Assembly: GCF_019204045.1 (NCBI RefSeq)
Contig: NZ_JAGSPC010000001.1
Location: forward strand, 62,001-126,000
DNA from: Erythrobacter crassostreae
GTDB lineage: Bacteria > Pseudomonadota > Alphaproteobacteria > Sphingomonadales > Sphingomonadaceae
Direction of reading: 5' to 3'
Length of the DNA: 64,000 nt
Below the pieces are notes generated by a model that was given only the letters and a program-made list of their open reading frames with translations, was not told the DNA's origin and made no database searches. Below are positions 1-8,845 of the stretch, piece by piece. How positions within the stretch are numbered: position 1 is the first letter of the stretch; each line of letters opens with the position of its first letter. Position numbers and translations under genes: made by a program.

Positions 1-796
1 GATCGTTGAACATGGCTGGCAGGGCCGCGTTCACAACGCCGCCATCGACGGTCACTGTGTCGCCCACCACATAATCGCCTGCGCGGCTGCACAGGTAAAT
101 TGCGGCGGCGGCCATGTCTTCTTTGGTGCCGACCCGTTTGGACGGGATCATCGCAGCCGATGCGTCCGGCGCGTTTTTCGCGGCCTTGTTCATCTCGCTC
201 GGGAATGCGCCCGGCGCGATGGACGTGACGATGATATTGTCCTGAATCAGACGCGCAGCCATGCGCCGGGTCAGCTGAATCACGGCGGCTTTCGATGCCT
301 GATACGGATAGGTCTCCCACGGGTTGATCCGCTGCCCGTCAATGGACGAAACATGGATCACCTTCGCCGGATGGCCCGATTGGCCGCCTGCAACCAGCAG
401 ATCGTGCAGCTTTTGCGTCAGGAAAAACGGCGTTTTGACGTTCAGATCCATCGTGCGGTGCCAGCCCGCTTCGCTGAATTCGAGGTAAGGCTGACCCCAT
501 GCTGCGCCCGCATTGTTGATCAGAATGTCGAGCTTTTCTTCGCGCTTCGCCATTTCATCGGCGAGCGCCTGCATACCGTCCATCTGGCTGAGATCGGCAG
601 GAATACCGATGACTTTATCCTCACCGAATTCAGCAATGGTTTCCTGCATCTGCTCGACCTTACGAGCCGAAATATAGACCCGTGCGCAGCCTGCGGCGAG
701 CAAGCCTTCGACGAACATCTTGCCGATCCCGCGCGATCCGCCGGTGACAAGTGCAACGCGGCCATCAAGACCGAATAGTGATTGAATATCCATCAT
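1..796 (-). CDS. SDR family oxidoreductase (partial, runs off the window)
   Basis: NAD(P)-dependent short-chain dehydrogenase/reductase. Reading from the ATG at 796, the product shows the Rossmann glycine motif TGGSRGIGK near residue 18, the NNAG motif, an active-site serine in HVSSIDG, and the YPYQASKAA (YxxxK) catalytic pair. The C-terminal AAIYLCSRAGDYVVGDTVTVDGG block is typical of classical SDRs. About 265 codons are visible and only the last few are missing at the window edge. ATG at 793 is an alternative start. It is on the same strand as the two acyl-CoA dehydrogenase genes upstream, so a role in acyl-CoA or alcohol oxidation is likely but the substrate is unknown. Confidence 0.9.
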   Translation of the reverse strand, partial: MMDIQSLFGLDGRVALVTGGSRGIGKMFVEGLLAAGCARVYISARKVEQMQETIAEFGEDKVIGIPADLSQMDGMQALADEMAKREEKLDILINNAGAAWGQPYLEFSEAGWHRTMDLNVKTPFFLTQKLHDLLVAGGQSGHPAKVIHVSSIDGQRINPWETYPYQASKAAVIQLTRRMAARLIQDNIIVTSIAPGAFPSEMNKAAKNAPDASAAMIPSKRVGTKEDMAAAAIYLCSRAGDYVVGDTVTVDGGVVNAALPAMFND

Positions 797-816
797 TTTG
801 AATTTCTCCGTTCACC

Positions 817-867
817 CTGAGCCTGTCGAAGGGTGTTGGCGCTTGGTTCGTACTTCGACAGGCTCAG
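817..867. repeat. REP-like intergenic palindrome
   Basis: Two perfect 15-nt inverted arms, CTGAGCCTGTCGAAG (817-831) and CTTCGACAGGCTCAG (853-867), flank a 21-nt spacer between the acyl-CoA dehydrogenase stop and the SDR start. The same core recurs at 56100. This motif is a familiar dispersed repeat of Sphingomonadales genomes. As RNA it could fold into a hairpin between the two genes. Confidence 0.8.
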
Positions 868-883
868 CACGAACGAAAATGGC

Positions 884-2023
884 TTAATAACCGCTCATTT
901 CTGCAACGCGATTGGCGTGGAAATACGCATCGCCGAGGAATTCCTGCAAAGCGCGGTCGCGCTTCATATAGAGGCCAATGTCGTATTCATCGGTCATGCC
1001 GACGCCGCCGTGCATCTGGACGCCTTCTTTCACGGCTAGGCCTGCGGTCTTCGCGACCTTGGCTTTCGCAACCGAGCTCATCAGCTCGGCTTTCTCGCTG
1101 CCGCCGTCGAGCAATTGCTGGGCCTTAATGACAGCAGCGCGGGCGATTTCGACCTCGGAATAGAGGTGCGAGGCGCGGTGCTGGAGGGCCTGAAACTCGC
1201 CAATCAGCTTGCCGAATTGCTTGCGCTGTTTGAGGTAGTCGACAGTGATATCCATCGCTCCGCTCGCAACGCCAACGCCTTCGGCAGCTGCACCGATACG
1301 GCCTGCGGTGAGCATGGCGTTGAGCACTTCGCGCCCGCCATCGACTTCGCCGATGACCGCGTCACCATCCAGTTCGACACCGTCAAACTTGGTGTGGGTC
1401 GCCACCGAGCTGTCAACGAGGCGCACCGAATCGTGGCTCATATTCGCTGCATCTTTCGGCACGGCGAAAAGGGTGATGCCGTCTTCGTCTTCGTCCGATC
1501 CGCTGGTGCGCGCCGCGACGACAAGCATATCCGCGCTCGCGCCTTGGATGACAAAGCTTTTGGAGCCGCTGAGTTTGAACCCGTTGCCGGATTTTTCCGC
1601 TTTTGTGGTGATGCGGCTTGGGCGGTGCTTCGGCGTCTCATCGATGGCGACGGCAAACACGCTATCCCCTTCGATCAAGCCCGGCAGATAACGGCCTTTG
1701 AGATCGTTCGAACCATGTTTCAGAGCCGTAGCGGCCAAGACGGAAGATGTCAGAAACGGCGACGGCGTGAGATTGCGGCCAATCTCTTCAAGCACAATGC
1801 CCGCTTCGACATGGCCCATGCCAAGCCCGCCATCGTCTTCACCGACAAGCATGCCGGTAAAGCCCATTTCGGCCATCTGCTTCCACAGTCCATGGCCAAA
1901 CCCGTCGGGGCAATCGCGGTCACGCCAATGGCGCAATTGGTCTTTGATGTTGCCTTGGTCGGCCATAAAACTGGTCGCGGTATCGGCCAGCATCGCCTGA
2001 TCTTCATCGTGATAAAGGGGCAT
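884..2023 (-). CDS. acyl-CoA dehydrogenase family protein, subunit without the usual catalytic Glu
   Basis: FAD-dependent acyl-CoA dehydrogenase fold, 379 aa. The N-terminal helical domain is followed by the middle beta-domain (TPSPFLTSSVLAATAL onwards) and the C-terminal helices with RKQFGKLIGEFQALQH and QMHGGVGMTDEYD, all family hallmarks. The position that normally carries the catalytic EGTxE segment reads RALQEFLGDAYFH, so the usual base appears absent. The start at 2023 is chosen over an upstream ATG because AGAGAGGA lies 9-10 nt before it. The partner gene at 2105-3295, 81 bp away on the same strand, keeps EGGTSEV, which suggests an alpha2beta2 enzyme such as the steroid or side-chain dehydrogenases of actinobacteria. 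Confidence 0.9.
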   Translation of the reverse strand: MPLYHDEDQAMLADTATSFMADQGNIKDQLRHWRDRDCPDGFGHGLWKQMAEMGFTGMLVGEDDGGLGMGHVEAGIVLEEIGRNLTPSPFLTSSVLAATALKHGSNDLKGRYLPGLIEGDSVFAVAIDETPKHRPSRITTKAEKSGNGFKLSGSKSFVIQGASADMLVVAARTSGSDEDEDGITLFAVPKDAANMSHDSVRLVDSSVATHTKFDGVELDGDAVIGEVDGGREVLNAMLTAGRIGAAAEGVGVASGAMDITVDYLKQRKQFGKLIGEFQALQHRASHLYSEVEIARAAVIKAQQLLDGGSEKAELMSSVAKAKVAKTAGLAVKEGVQMHGGVGMTDEYDIGLYMKRDRALQEFLGDAYFHANRVAEMSGY

Positions 2024-2104
2024 ATCCCTTGGTCCTCTCTGGAGAATTTTTAAGCGGGCCGCCCTCATTTGTGCGGGGCGGCCCTGCTGAATTGGTGCGG
2101 TGGT

Positions 2105-3295
2105 TTACGAACCAGGCAGATCGAGAATGCGTTTGGAAATCACGTTTAGCATGACTTCCGATGTACCGCCTTCGATCGAGTTTGCTTTGGTCCGCAGCCA
2201 ACCACGCGATGGCTTACCACCGCTGGTTTCTTCGCTGTCCCATTCGAGAGAGCGCGAACCACCAGCCGTCATCATCAATTCATGCCGGCGCTTGTTCAGT
2301 TCGGTGCCGGCATATTTCATCATGTTCGGCTGCGCCGGATGTGCTTTCCCGACTTTGATTTCGTCGAGGAATTTCTCACCCATTGCGCCGTATGCAAGCG
2401 CATCGACATCGAACATCGCCAGTTCGGCGCGCAGCACCGGATCAAGCTCATCGCCTGCTTTGCTGGCGTGGCGCGACATGGCAGAGCCGACCGTGCCGGT
2501 GTTGCCGCCATCCGCGCCGGAAATCATCTCACGCTCATGGCCGAGCAGATATTTCGCAACGTCCCAGCCGCGATTGATCTCTCCGACATAGGCAGGGATG
2601 CCCTCGCCATAGGATTTCGGCACCTTCACATCCTCCATGAAGGTTTCGCAGAACGGTGAGCTGCCGCTGATCAGTTTGATCGGCTTGGTCGAGCAACCCT
2701 CGCTGGCCGTATCGAACAGCATGAAGGTGATGCCTTTATACTTGTTCTCTTTGTCGGTGCGAACGAGGCAGAAAATCCAGTCGGCCTGATCGGCGTAGGA
2801 TGTCCAGACCTTCTGACCGTTCACGACCCAGTGGTCGCCCTTGTCCTCGCCAAATGTTTGCAAGCTGACGAGGTCGCTGCCTGAACCTGGCTCTGAATAT
2901 CCTTGGCACCAGCGGATTTCGCCGCGGGCGATCTGACTGAGGAAGTGCTTCTTCTGCTCTTCGGTGCCGAAATGAAGAAGCGCTGGGCCGAGCATCCAGA
3001 TACCGAACGAACTAAGCGGGATGCGCGCCTTGATACGGGTCATTTCCTGACGCAGCACTTTTGCCTCGGCAGGCGAAAGGCCAGCGCCGCCATATTCTTT
3101 CGGCCATGCTGGCACAGTGTACCCTTTGGCCACGCAGGCTTCGAACCATGCTTTCTGCGCGTCGCTTTTGAAGGTCGCGCGGCGGCCGCCCCAGTAAATG
3201 TCTTCCTCATCGCGCACAGGCTCGCGCATTTCGGCGGGGCAGTTCGCCTCCAGCCAGCTGCGGGTTTCTTCGCGGAATGTTTCCAGATCGGACAT
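2105..3295 (-). CDS. acyl-CoA dehydrogenase family protein, catalytic subunit
   Basis: Acyl-CoA dehydrogenase of 396 aa that oxidises an acyl-CoA to the 2-enoyl-CoA using FAD. Visible motifs are WCQGYSEPGSGSDL (flavin and substrate binding), VVNGQKVWTS, and near the C-terminus NSIEGGTSEVMLN, which contains the catalytic glutamate of the EGxTxE type. The start at 3295 follows AGAGGAGA at good spacing and excludes an implausible 38-residue N-terminal extension. It is first in a likely operon with the companion dehydrogenase and the SDR gene. The intergenic region towards the transporter gene at 3473 is divergent and may hold both promoters. The acyl chain used is not evident. Confidence 0.92.
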   Translation of the reverse strand: MSDLETFREETRSWLEANCPAEMREPVRDEEDIYWGGRRATFKSDAQKAWFEACVAKGYTVPAWPKEYGGAGLSPAEAKVLRQEMTRIKARIPLSSFGIWMLGPALLHFGTEEQKKHFLSQIARGEIRWCQGYSEPGSGSDLVSLQTFGEDKGDHWVVNGQKVWTSYADQADWIFCLVRTDKENKYKGITFMLFDTASEGCSTKPIKLISGSSPFCETFMEDVKVPKSYGEGIPAYVGEINRGWDVAKYLLGHEREMISGADGGNTGTVGSAMSRHASKAGDELDPVLRAELAMFDVDALAYGAMGEKFLDEIKVGKAHPAQPNMMKYAGTELNKRRHELMMTAGGSRSLEWDSEETSGGKPSRGWLRTKANSIEGGTSEVMLNVISKRILDLPGS

Positions 3296-3472
3296 TGGCC
3301 GACTCTCCTCTTTGTAATCCCAATTAACGCTTACGTTATGGGAAATTTGGGCGTCGCTGCAAGCGCTCAAATAGAGGAAACGCGCCAAATGCGCATGCCG
3401 TAGCGTCACACCGGTTTCATTTCGCTATGGATTGACGCGCGCCGAAGTGTCCGTAGGTTTGCAGGCATTGAG

Positions 3473-5002
3473 TTGGGAGAGAGATGTGACGGGATTCGAA
3501 AGCGCTTCGGCGTGCAACAGGTGCCGCGCGTGAGCCTTGTTCAGGGCAAATTGCCGCTGCGGCTTAAGTTGATCCACGGGTTTGGCGCGGTCGCATTCGG
3601 CGTGAAAGACGGCGGATTTCTGTTCTTTCTGCTGTTCTACTACAGCCAGGTCTTGGGTATGGATGCTGGGCTGGTTGGCCTGATCCTGCTTGCGGCATTG
3701 TTGATTGATGCATTTGTCGATCCGATCATCGGCTACCTCTCGGATCGAACCTACACCCGCTGGGGCAGACGCTTGCCCTGGCTTTATGTGGCACCAATAC
3801 CGCTTGCGTTCGTGTGGGTAATGCTTTGGTCGCCCCCGGGCGGTGAGGCGCCAACAGCCCTCGGATTGCTTGGAACGATGGTCGCTGTCCGGCTGTTGCT
3901 GTCGGCTTGCGAGGTGCCTTCTGTCAGCCTCGTTCCTGAACTGACATCCGATTACACCGAACGCACCACCCTGTTCCGTTATCGCTACCTTTCGGGATGG
4001 CTCGGTGGGATTTTCATGATGATCCTTGCATACACCGTTTTTATGCCCGGCGAGAACGGACTGCTGGTTCAAGAAGGCTATCCAGCATGGGGCACATTCG
4101 GCGCGATCTTGATGGCAGTTGCGGTTCTGGGTTCGGCCATAGGCCAGCACCATATCGTTGCAAAACTGCCTGAGACAAAACCGCCGCCCTTCAGCCTCAG
4201 GGATGCGTTCTCTGAAATCAAAGAGGCTTTTAGCGAGAAGGCGTTTCTGATTTTCGCAGCAGGCGGACTAGCAGCCTACATAAGCCAAGGGATGACGTTT
4301 TCGATTTCAAACTATCTCAACGTCTATGTGTGACAATTGGACGGCGTGAATTTTGGATGGGGCCCCGCGTGGCTTAATGGCCTTACCGCCTACCCGCTTG
4401 TTCTCGCGGTGTCTGTGATCGGTATGTTTGTGATCGTCGGACCAATGCACGAACGGCTTGGCAAACCGAAAAGCGCGGCTGTTAGCGCGATCATTGCGCT
4501 CGTTATCGGCCTCCTGCCCTACGCCATGTTCATGGCAGGTTTCTGGCCGGAAATCGGCTCGCTGTCTTCAACCGCGCTGTATTACGTTTTTGTGATTTTC
4601 GCGAATATGTTCGGGGTGGTCATTATGATTTCGGCTTCGTCGATGATCGCGGAAATCGTGGAAGCGTTTGAAGAGCGCACCGGACGGCGCGCCGAGGCCT
4701 CGTTTTATTCAGGCAACTGGCTGGTGCAGAAATGCGCGACGGGGTTTGGCGCGGCGCTGACTGGACAAATCATCGGACTATCGCAGCTTGAGCAAGGGGC
4801 GGAGGCTGCCAGCGTGCCATTTGAAGTTCTGTCGACGATCATTATCGCCTTTGCGATCGCGACAGTCATCCTCGCGATTTTCGCTGCCTATTGGCTCGGC
4901 AAGTTCCCTATCACCCGCGAACAGCACGAAGCGCGTATCGCAGCGCGCGAAGCCGCTCTGGCAGCTCCAGCGATCCGAAGCGATCCGCAACCCGGCGCAT
5001 AA
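3473..5002 (+). pseudogene. MFS/GPH-type transporter, interrupted by one in-frame TGA
   Basis: The reading frame encodes a 12-helix sugar or organic-solute:cation symporter of the GPH (MelB-like) branch of the MFS. It has HGFGAVAFGVKDGGF at the start and the SDRTYTRWGRRLPWL loop characteristic of that group. A TGA at 4331-4333 splits it after helix 7 or so; the frame then continues without interruption (QLDGVNFGWGP) to 5002. TGG to TGA is the simplest explanation. The N-terminus is also awkward: only TTG or GTG starts lie in frame, while an ATG with a good ribosome site at 3484 is followed at once by TGA. It sits among acyl-CoA genes, so it may once have imported their substrate. Confidence 0.75.
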
Positions 5003-5088
5003 ATGAGAGCTTGGCGCGGCCTGCGCGAAGTGCCACGGTCGCCCGCAACAGATTCGATTTCAATTAAGGACTAGAGAGGAAAACCCCC

Positions 5089-6426
5089 ATGGATTTTCAG
5101 CCAACCGAACGTCAGGTCTATTGGCGTGACCGCGTACGCGATTTCATCGAAACGCATGTTCGCCCGAACATGGATACCTACAAAGAGCAGGACATGGCCG
5201 GTGATCGCTGGAAAGTGATCCAGATCATCGAAGACAAAAAGAAGCTCGCAAAAGACGCCGGCATCTGGAACCTGTTTATGCCGCCGCGCAATGACGGGCA
5301 TCATCACGTCGAGGAATCCTTCGAGTTTGAAGGCCCCGGTCTCACCAACCTAGAATACGCTTTGTGCGCCGAAGAGATGGGCCGCATCGGCTGGGCCAGC
5401 GAAGTCTTCAACTGCTCCGCGCCAGACACCGGCAATATGGAAGTGTTCCACCGCTACGGCACTGCCGAACAAAAGGAACAATGGCTGCGACCGATCATGA
5501 ACGGCGAAATTCGTTCTGCCTTCCTTATGACCGAGCCGTTCACCGCTTCCTCCGATGCAACCAACATCGAAACCCGGATTGAACGCGACGGTGATGAATA
5601 TGTCATCAATGGCCGCAAATGGTGGTCTTCGGGCCTCGGCGATCCGCGTTGCAAAGTGTCCATCGTAATGGGCAAAACAGACCCGACTGCGGGCCGCCAT
5701 GCACAGCAATCCATGCTGCTCATGCCGAATGACGCGCCGGGTGTGAACATCATCCGCCACCTGCCGGTGTTCGGATATGACGATGCGCCGCATGGCCATA
5801 TGGAAGTCGAAATGAAGGACGTCCGCGTCCCTGTGACCAATATGCTGCTGGGCGAAGGTCGCGGTTTCGAGATCGCTCAGGGGCGCCTCGGCCCGGGCCG
5901 TATCCACCACTGCATGCGCACCATTGGTGTGGCCGAAGAAGCGCTGGCGAAGATGTGCAAACGCCTTCAGGAGCGCGAAGCGTTCGGCAAACCGATCTAC
6001 AAGCATTCGGTATGGGAAGAGCGCGTTGCGCGCGCCCGCATCGATATCGACATGACCCGTCTGCTCTGCCTGAAAGCGGCCGATATGATGGACAAGGTCG
6101 GCAACAAATCGGCAAAGCAAGAAATCGCGATGATCAAGGTTCAGGCGCCGAATATGGCCCTGAAAATCATCGACGACGCGATTCAGGCCCATGGCGGCGG
6201 CGGCGTATCGAACGATTACGGCCTTGCCAATGCGTACGCGCATCAGCGCACTCTTCGTCTGGCTGACGGCCCTGACGAAGTTCACGCTCGCTCAATCGCG
6301 CGCATGGAGTTTGGCAAACATGTTCCGGAAGCCGGTCCGACTGCCAACGCCCTTCGCGGTGACAGCGGACGTGCAGCCAACGACAGCGGCAACATGAGCT
6401 CGGGCGATATGGGCGCAACGCGCTAA
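5089..6426 (+). CDS. acyl-CoA dehydrogenase family protein, ACAD10/11-like
   Basis: Acyl-CoA dehydrogenase of 445 aa. Motifs include [17 protein letters not shown] (FAD binding), [29 protein letters not shown] and [15 protein letters not shown], then [20 protein letters not shown]. The DGPDEVH ending is typical of the ACAD10/ACAD11 branch rather than of medium-chain enzymes. A clear AGAGAGGA precedes the ATG. It is followed after 28 bp by a zinc alcohol dehydrogenase and then by an aminoglycoside-phosphotransferase-like kinase. In animals the same kinase and dehydrogenase domains are fused in ACAD10 and ACAD11. The C-terminal tail of about 40 residues rich in Gly, Asn and Ser is low complexity. 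Confidence 0.92.
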   Translation: MDFQPTERQVYWRDRVRDFIETHVRPNMDTYKEQDMAGDRWKVIQIIEDKKKLAKDAGIWNLFMPPRNDGHHHVEESFEFEGPGLTNLEYALCAEEMGRIGWASEVFNCSAPDTGNMEVFHRYGTAEQKEQWLRPIMNGEIRSAFLMTEPFTASSDATNIETRIERDGDEYVINGRKWWSSGLGDPRCKVSIVMGKTDPTAGRHAQQSMLLMPNDAPGVNIIRHLPVFGYDDAPHGHMEVEMKDVRVPVTNMLLGEGRGFEIAQGRLGPGRIHHCMRTIGVAEEALAKMCKRLQEREAFGKPIYKHSVWEERVARARIDIDMTRLLCLKAADMMDKVGNKSAKQEIAMIKVQAPNMALKIIDDAIQAHGGGGVSNDYGLANAYAHQRTLRLADGPDEVHARSIARMEFGKHVPEAGPTANALRGDSGRAANDSGNMSSGDMGATR

Positions 6427-6454
6427 ACCGCGCAGGCAAGGGAGAGAGCCTGAC

Positions 6455-7543
6455 ATGGCGAAAGCAGCAATTCTGAAAACACCGGGTGAAGGTCTGGAGA
6501 TCGGCGAGATTGAACTCGCCGATCCCATGCCTCATGAAGTTCTGATCGACACAAAGGCCTGCGGGCTGTGTCATTCAGACCTGCACTTTATTGACGGTCA
6601 CTACCCGCATGCGCTTCCTGCTGTGCCGGGGCATGAGGCGGCCGGCGTCGTGCGCGCGGTGGGATCGGAAGTAAAAACGGTGAAGCCGGGCGACCATGTC
6701 GTCTCCTGCCTCAGCGCATTTTGCGGAACCTGCGAGTTTTGTGTCACGGGCCGTATGGCGCTGTGCCTCGGCGGGGCCACGCGCCGCGGCAAAACTGACG
6801 CGCCTCGCATGACGCTGGCTGGCGGTGATCCGGTCAATCAGATGCTGAACTTGTCGGCTTTGTCATCTCAGATGCTGATCCACGAAAATGCCTGCGTTGC
6901 TATCGACAAGAATATGCCGCTGGACCGGGCAGCTGTAATTGGCTGCGCTGTTACAACGGGTGCAGGCACGATCTTTAACGCCTGTGCAGTGACGCCGGGC
7001 GAAACGGTTCTGGTGGTCGGTTGCGGCGGGGTCGGCCTTGCGGCCATCAACGCGGCCAAGATTGCGGGCGCTGGCAAAGTGATCGCCGCTGATCCGCTTC
7101 CCGAAAAGCGCGCACTTGCTGAGACTCTGGGCGCGACCCATACGGTCGATGCTTTGGCCGATGATGCGGCAAAGCAGATTATCGGCATTTCCGGCGGCGG
7201 CGTTGATTGGGGTATCGAAGCGGTCGGACGTCAGGCGTCTGCCGATCTTGCCGTAGCCAGTCTGAGACGCGGCGGCACGGCTGTCATCCTCGGCATGATG
7301 CCACTCGATTGCAAAGTCGGCCTTGGCGCGATGGACTTGCTGGGCGGTAAAAAACTGATGGGCGCGATTATGGGGATGAACCACTTCCCGGTCGACCTCC
7401 CTCGCCTCGTTGATTTCTATATGCGCGGGCTCCTCGATCTCGACACGATCATTGCCGAGCGGATCAGCCTCGACGATGTAAATGCCGGTTTCGATAAAAT
7501 GCGCGGCGGCAGCCATGCGCGCAGCGTGGTGATGTTCGACTAA
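6455..7543 (+). CDS. zinc-dependent alcohol dehydrogenase (MDR superfamily)
   Basis: Medium-chain dehydrogenase of 362 aa that interconverts an alcohol and aldehyde or ketone with NAD(P). The catalytic zinc ligands are visible in CGLCHSDLHF and GHEAAGVV, and the structural zinc cysteines in CGTCEFCVTGRMALC. The nucleotide-binding GCGGVGLAAINAAK motif follows at about residue 190. It resembles the class III and NDMA-dependent group in layout. An AAGGGAGAG site precedes the ATG. It lies 28 bp downstream of the ACAD10/11-like gene and may oxidise or generate a hydroxy group on the same substrate. Confidence 0.92.
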   Translation: MAKAAILKTPGEGLEIGEIELADPMPHEVLIDTKACGLCHSDLHFIDGHYPHALPAVPGHEAAGVVRAVGSEVKTVKPGDHVVSCLSAFCGTCEFCVTGRMALCLGGATRRGKTDAPRMTLAGGDPVNQMLNLSALSSQMLIHENACVAIDKNMPLDRAAVIGCAVTTGAGTIFNACAVTPGETVLVVGCGGVGLAAINAAKIAGAGKVIAADPLPEKRALAETLGATHTVDALADDAAKQIIGISGGGVDWGIEAVGRQASADLAVASLRRGGTAVILGMMPLDCKVGLGAMDLLGGKKLMGAIMGMNHFPVDLPRLVDFYMRGLLDLDTIIAERISLDDVNAGFDKMRGGSHARSVVMFD

Positions 7544-7760
7544 GGCGCAGCGGCTGGCCTGTCCTACAGCCGGTGAATTGGGTAGAACCGGTGTCACTGG
7601 CGACGGGCACAAGATCAGCGCGCTTTATGGAAAGTCACAGACTGACAAGCGATTGCGGCGATAAACGGCAGAAATAAAACGATTTTGCGTGGATGATCAC
7701 ACAGTTCGGAACTCCGGTTTGTGTCACCCGCGCGGCGTCAAACAGACGGGAATAGGTAGA

Positions 7761-8837
7761 ATGGGCGAGATCGACTTCGATAAGGAAATGGTTGGCACAG
7801 TCGAAGTGCCAGAAGCTGACAAGCTGGATATGGCCAAGCTGACGGCGTGGTTTGAAGCCAATGTCGAAGGGTTTGAAGGCCCGATCAGCTACACCAAATT
7901 CAAGGGCGGCCAGTCCAACCCGACCTACAAGATCGAAACGCCGTCTACGAATTACGTGCTGCGCCGCCAACCCTTCGGCAAATTGCTGCCGAGCGCGCAT
8001 GCGGTCGACCGCGAATACAAAGCCATGACCGGCCTGCATCCGACAGGCTTTCCGGTGCCGAAAACTTACGGTCTTTGCGAAGATCCTGAGGTTTTGGGTT
8101 CAAAATTCTTCGTGATGAGCATGGCCGATGGTCGCTCGCTGTGGAACGGCGCGCTGCCAAACAGTTCACCCGAAGAGCGCCGCGAGCTTTATAACGCTTT
8201 GATCGACACGATTGCAGACATGCATCTCAACAAGCCAGACGAAATCGGCCTGGGCGATTACGGCAAGCCGACCGATTACTGCGCGCGGCAAATCTCGCGT
8301 TGGTCAAAGCAATACAAGCTCTCCGAAACCGAGCACATGCCGGAAATGGAAAAGCTGATCGAATGGCTGCCGCAAACCATTCCGCCGCAGCATGAAAGCA
8401 GTGTTGTTCACGGCGATTACCGGCTCGACAATGTGATCTTTCATAAAACCGAAAGCCGAGTCATTGCGGTGCTCGATTGGGAGCTTTCGACGCTGGGCGA
8501 TCCGATTGCCGATTTCAGCTATTTGATGCTCAACTGGTTTCAACCCTCCGACGATGGCCGCGCCGGATTGCTGGGCCTCAATCTAGAAGAGCTCGGCATT
8601 CCAACAGTCGAACAGGCGGTTGAACGCTATGTCGCGCGCACCGGCTATCCAGTGCCGCCGATGGATTGGTACTTCGCCTACAACTTGTTCCGTCTCGCGG
8701 GCATTATGCAGGGCATCAAGAAACGCGTCATTGATGGCACGGCTTCATCTGCGCACGCAAAAGCGATGAGCGACCGCGTGGCTCCCTTAGTCGAGCGGGC
8801 GGCGCAGTTTGCCCGCGCCGCCGGAATGCCCGGCTAA
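7761..8837 (+). CDS. phosphotransferase family protein (APH/choline-kinase fold, ACAD10/11 N-domain-like)
   Basis: Kinase of 358 aa with the aminoglycoside-phosphotransferase fold. The catalytic loop is HGDYRLDNVIFH and the metal-binding motif is DWELSTLGDP, a version nearly identical to the N-terminal kinase domain of ACAD10 and ACAD11. The substrate-binding strand YTKFKGGQSNPTY is also kept. Such kinases (for example LvaA in Pseudomonas levulinate catabolism) phosphorylate the 4-hydroxyl of 4-hydroxyacyl-CoA; antibiotic resistance is unlikely. The ATG at 7761 follows GGGAATAGGTAG and is preferred to a GTG 72 nt upstream. A 217-bp gap separates it from the alcohol dehydrogenase; nothing clear is seen in that gap. 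Confidence 0.9.
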   Translation: MGEIDFDKEMVGTVEVPEADKLDMAKLTAWFEANVEGFEGPISYTKFKGGQSNPTYKIETPSTNYVLRRQPFGKLLPSAHAVDREYKAMTGLHPTGFPVPKTYGLCEDPEVLGSKFFVMSMADGRSLWNGALPNSSPEERRELYNALIDTIADMHLNKPDEIGLGDYGKPTDYCARQISRWSKQYKLSETEHMPEMEKLIEWLPQTIPPQHESSVVHGDYRLDNVIFHKTESRVIAVLDWELSTLGDPIADFSYLMLNWFQPSDDGRAGLLGLNLEELGIPTVEQAVERYVARTGYPVPPMDWYFAYNLFRLAGIMQGIKKRVIDGTASSAHAKAMSDRVAPLVERAAQFARAAGMPG

Positions 8838-8845
8838 ATTGCTAC

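Noticed and set aside
1115..2053. 312-codon plus-strand ORF opposite the acyl-CoA dehydrogenase
   Set aside because: The minus strand shows conserved dehydrogenase motifs along the same stretch; the plus frame has none and no ribosome site.
7761..8837. Antibiotic (aminoglycoside) phosphotransferase
   Set aside because: The fold is shared, but HGDYRLDN with DWELSTLGDP and the acyl-CoA neighbourhood fit the ACAD10/11 kinase group.
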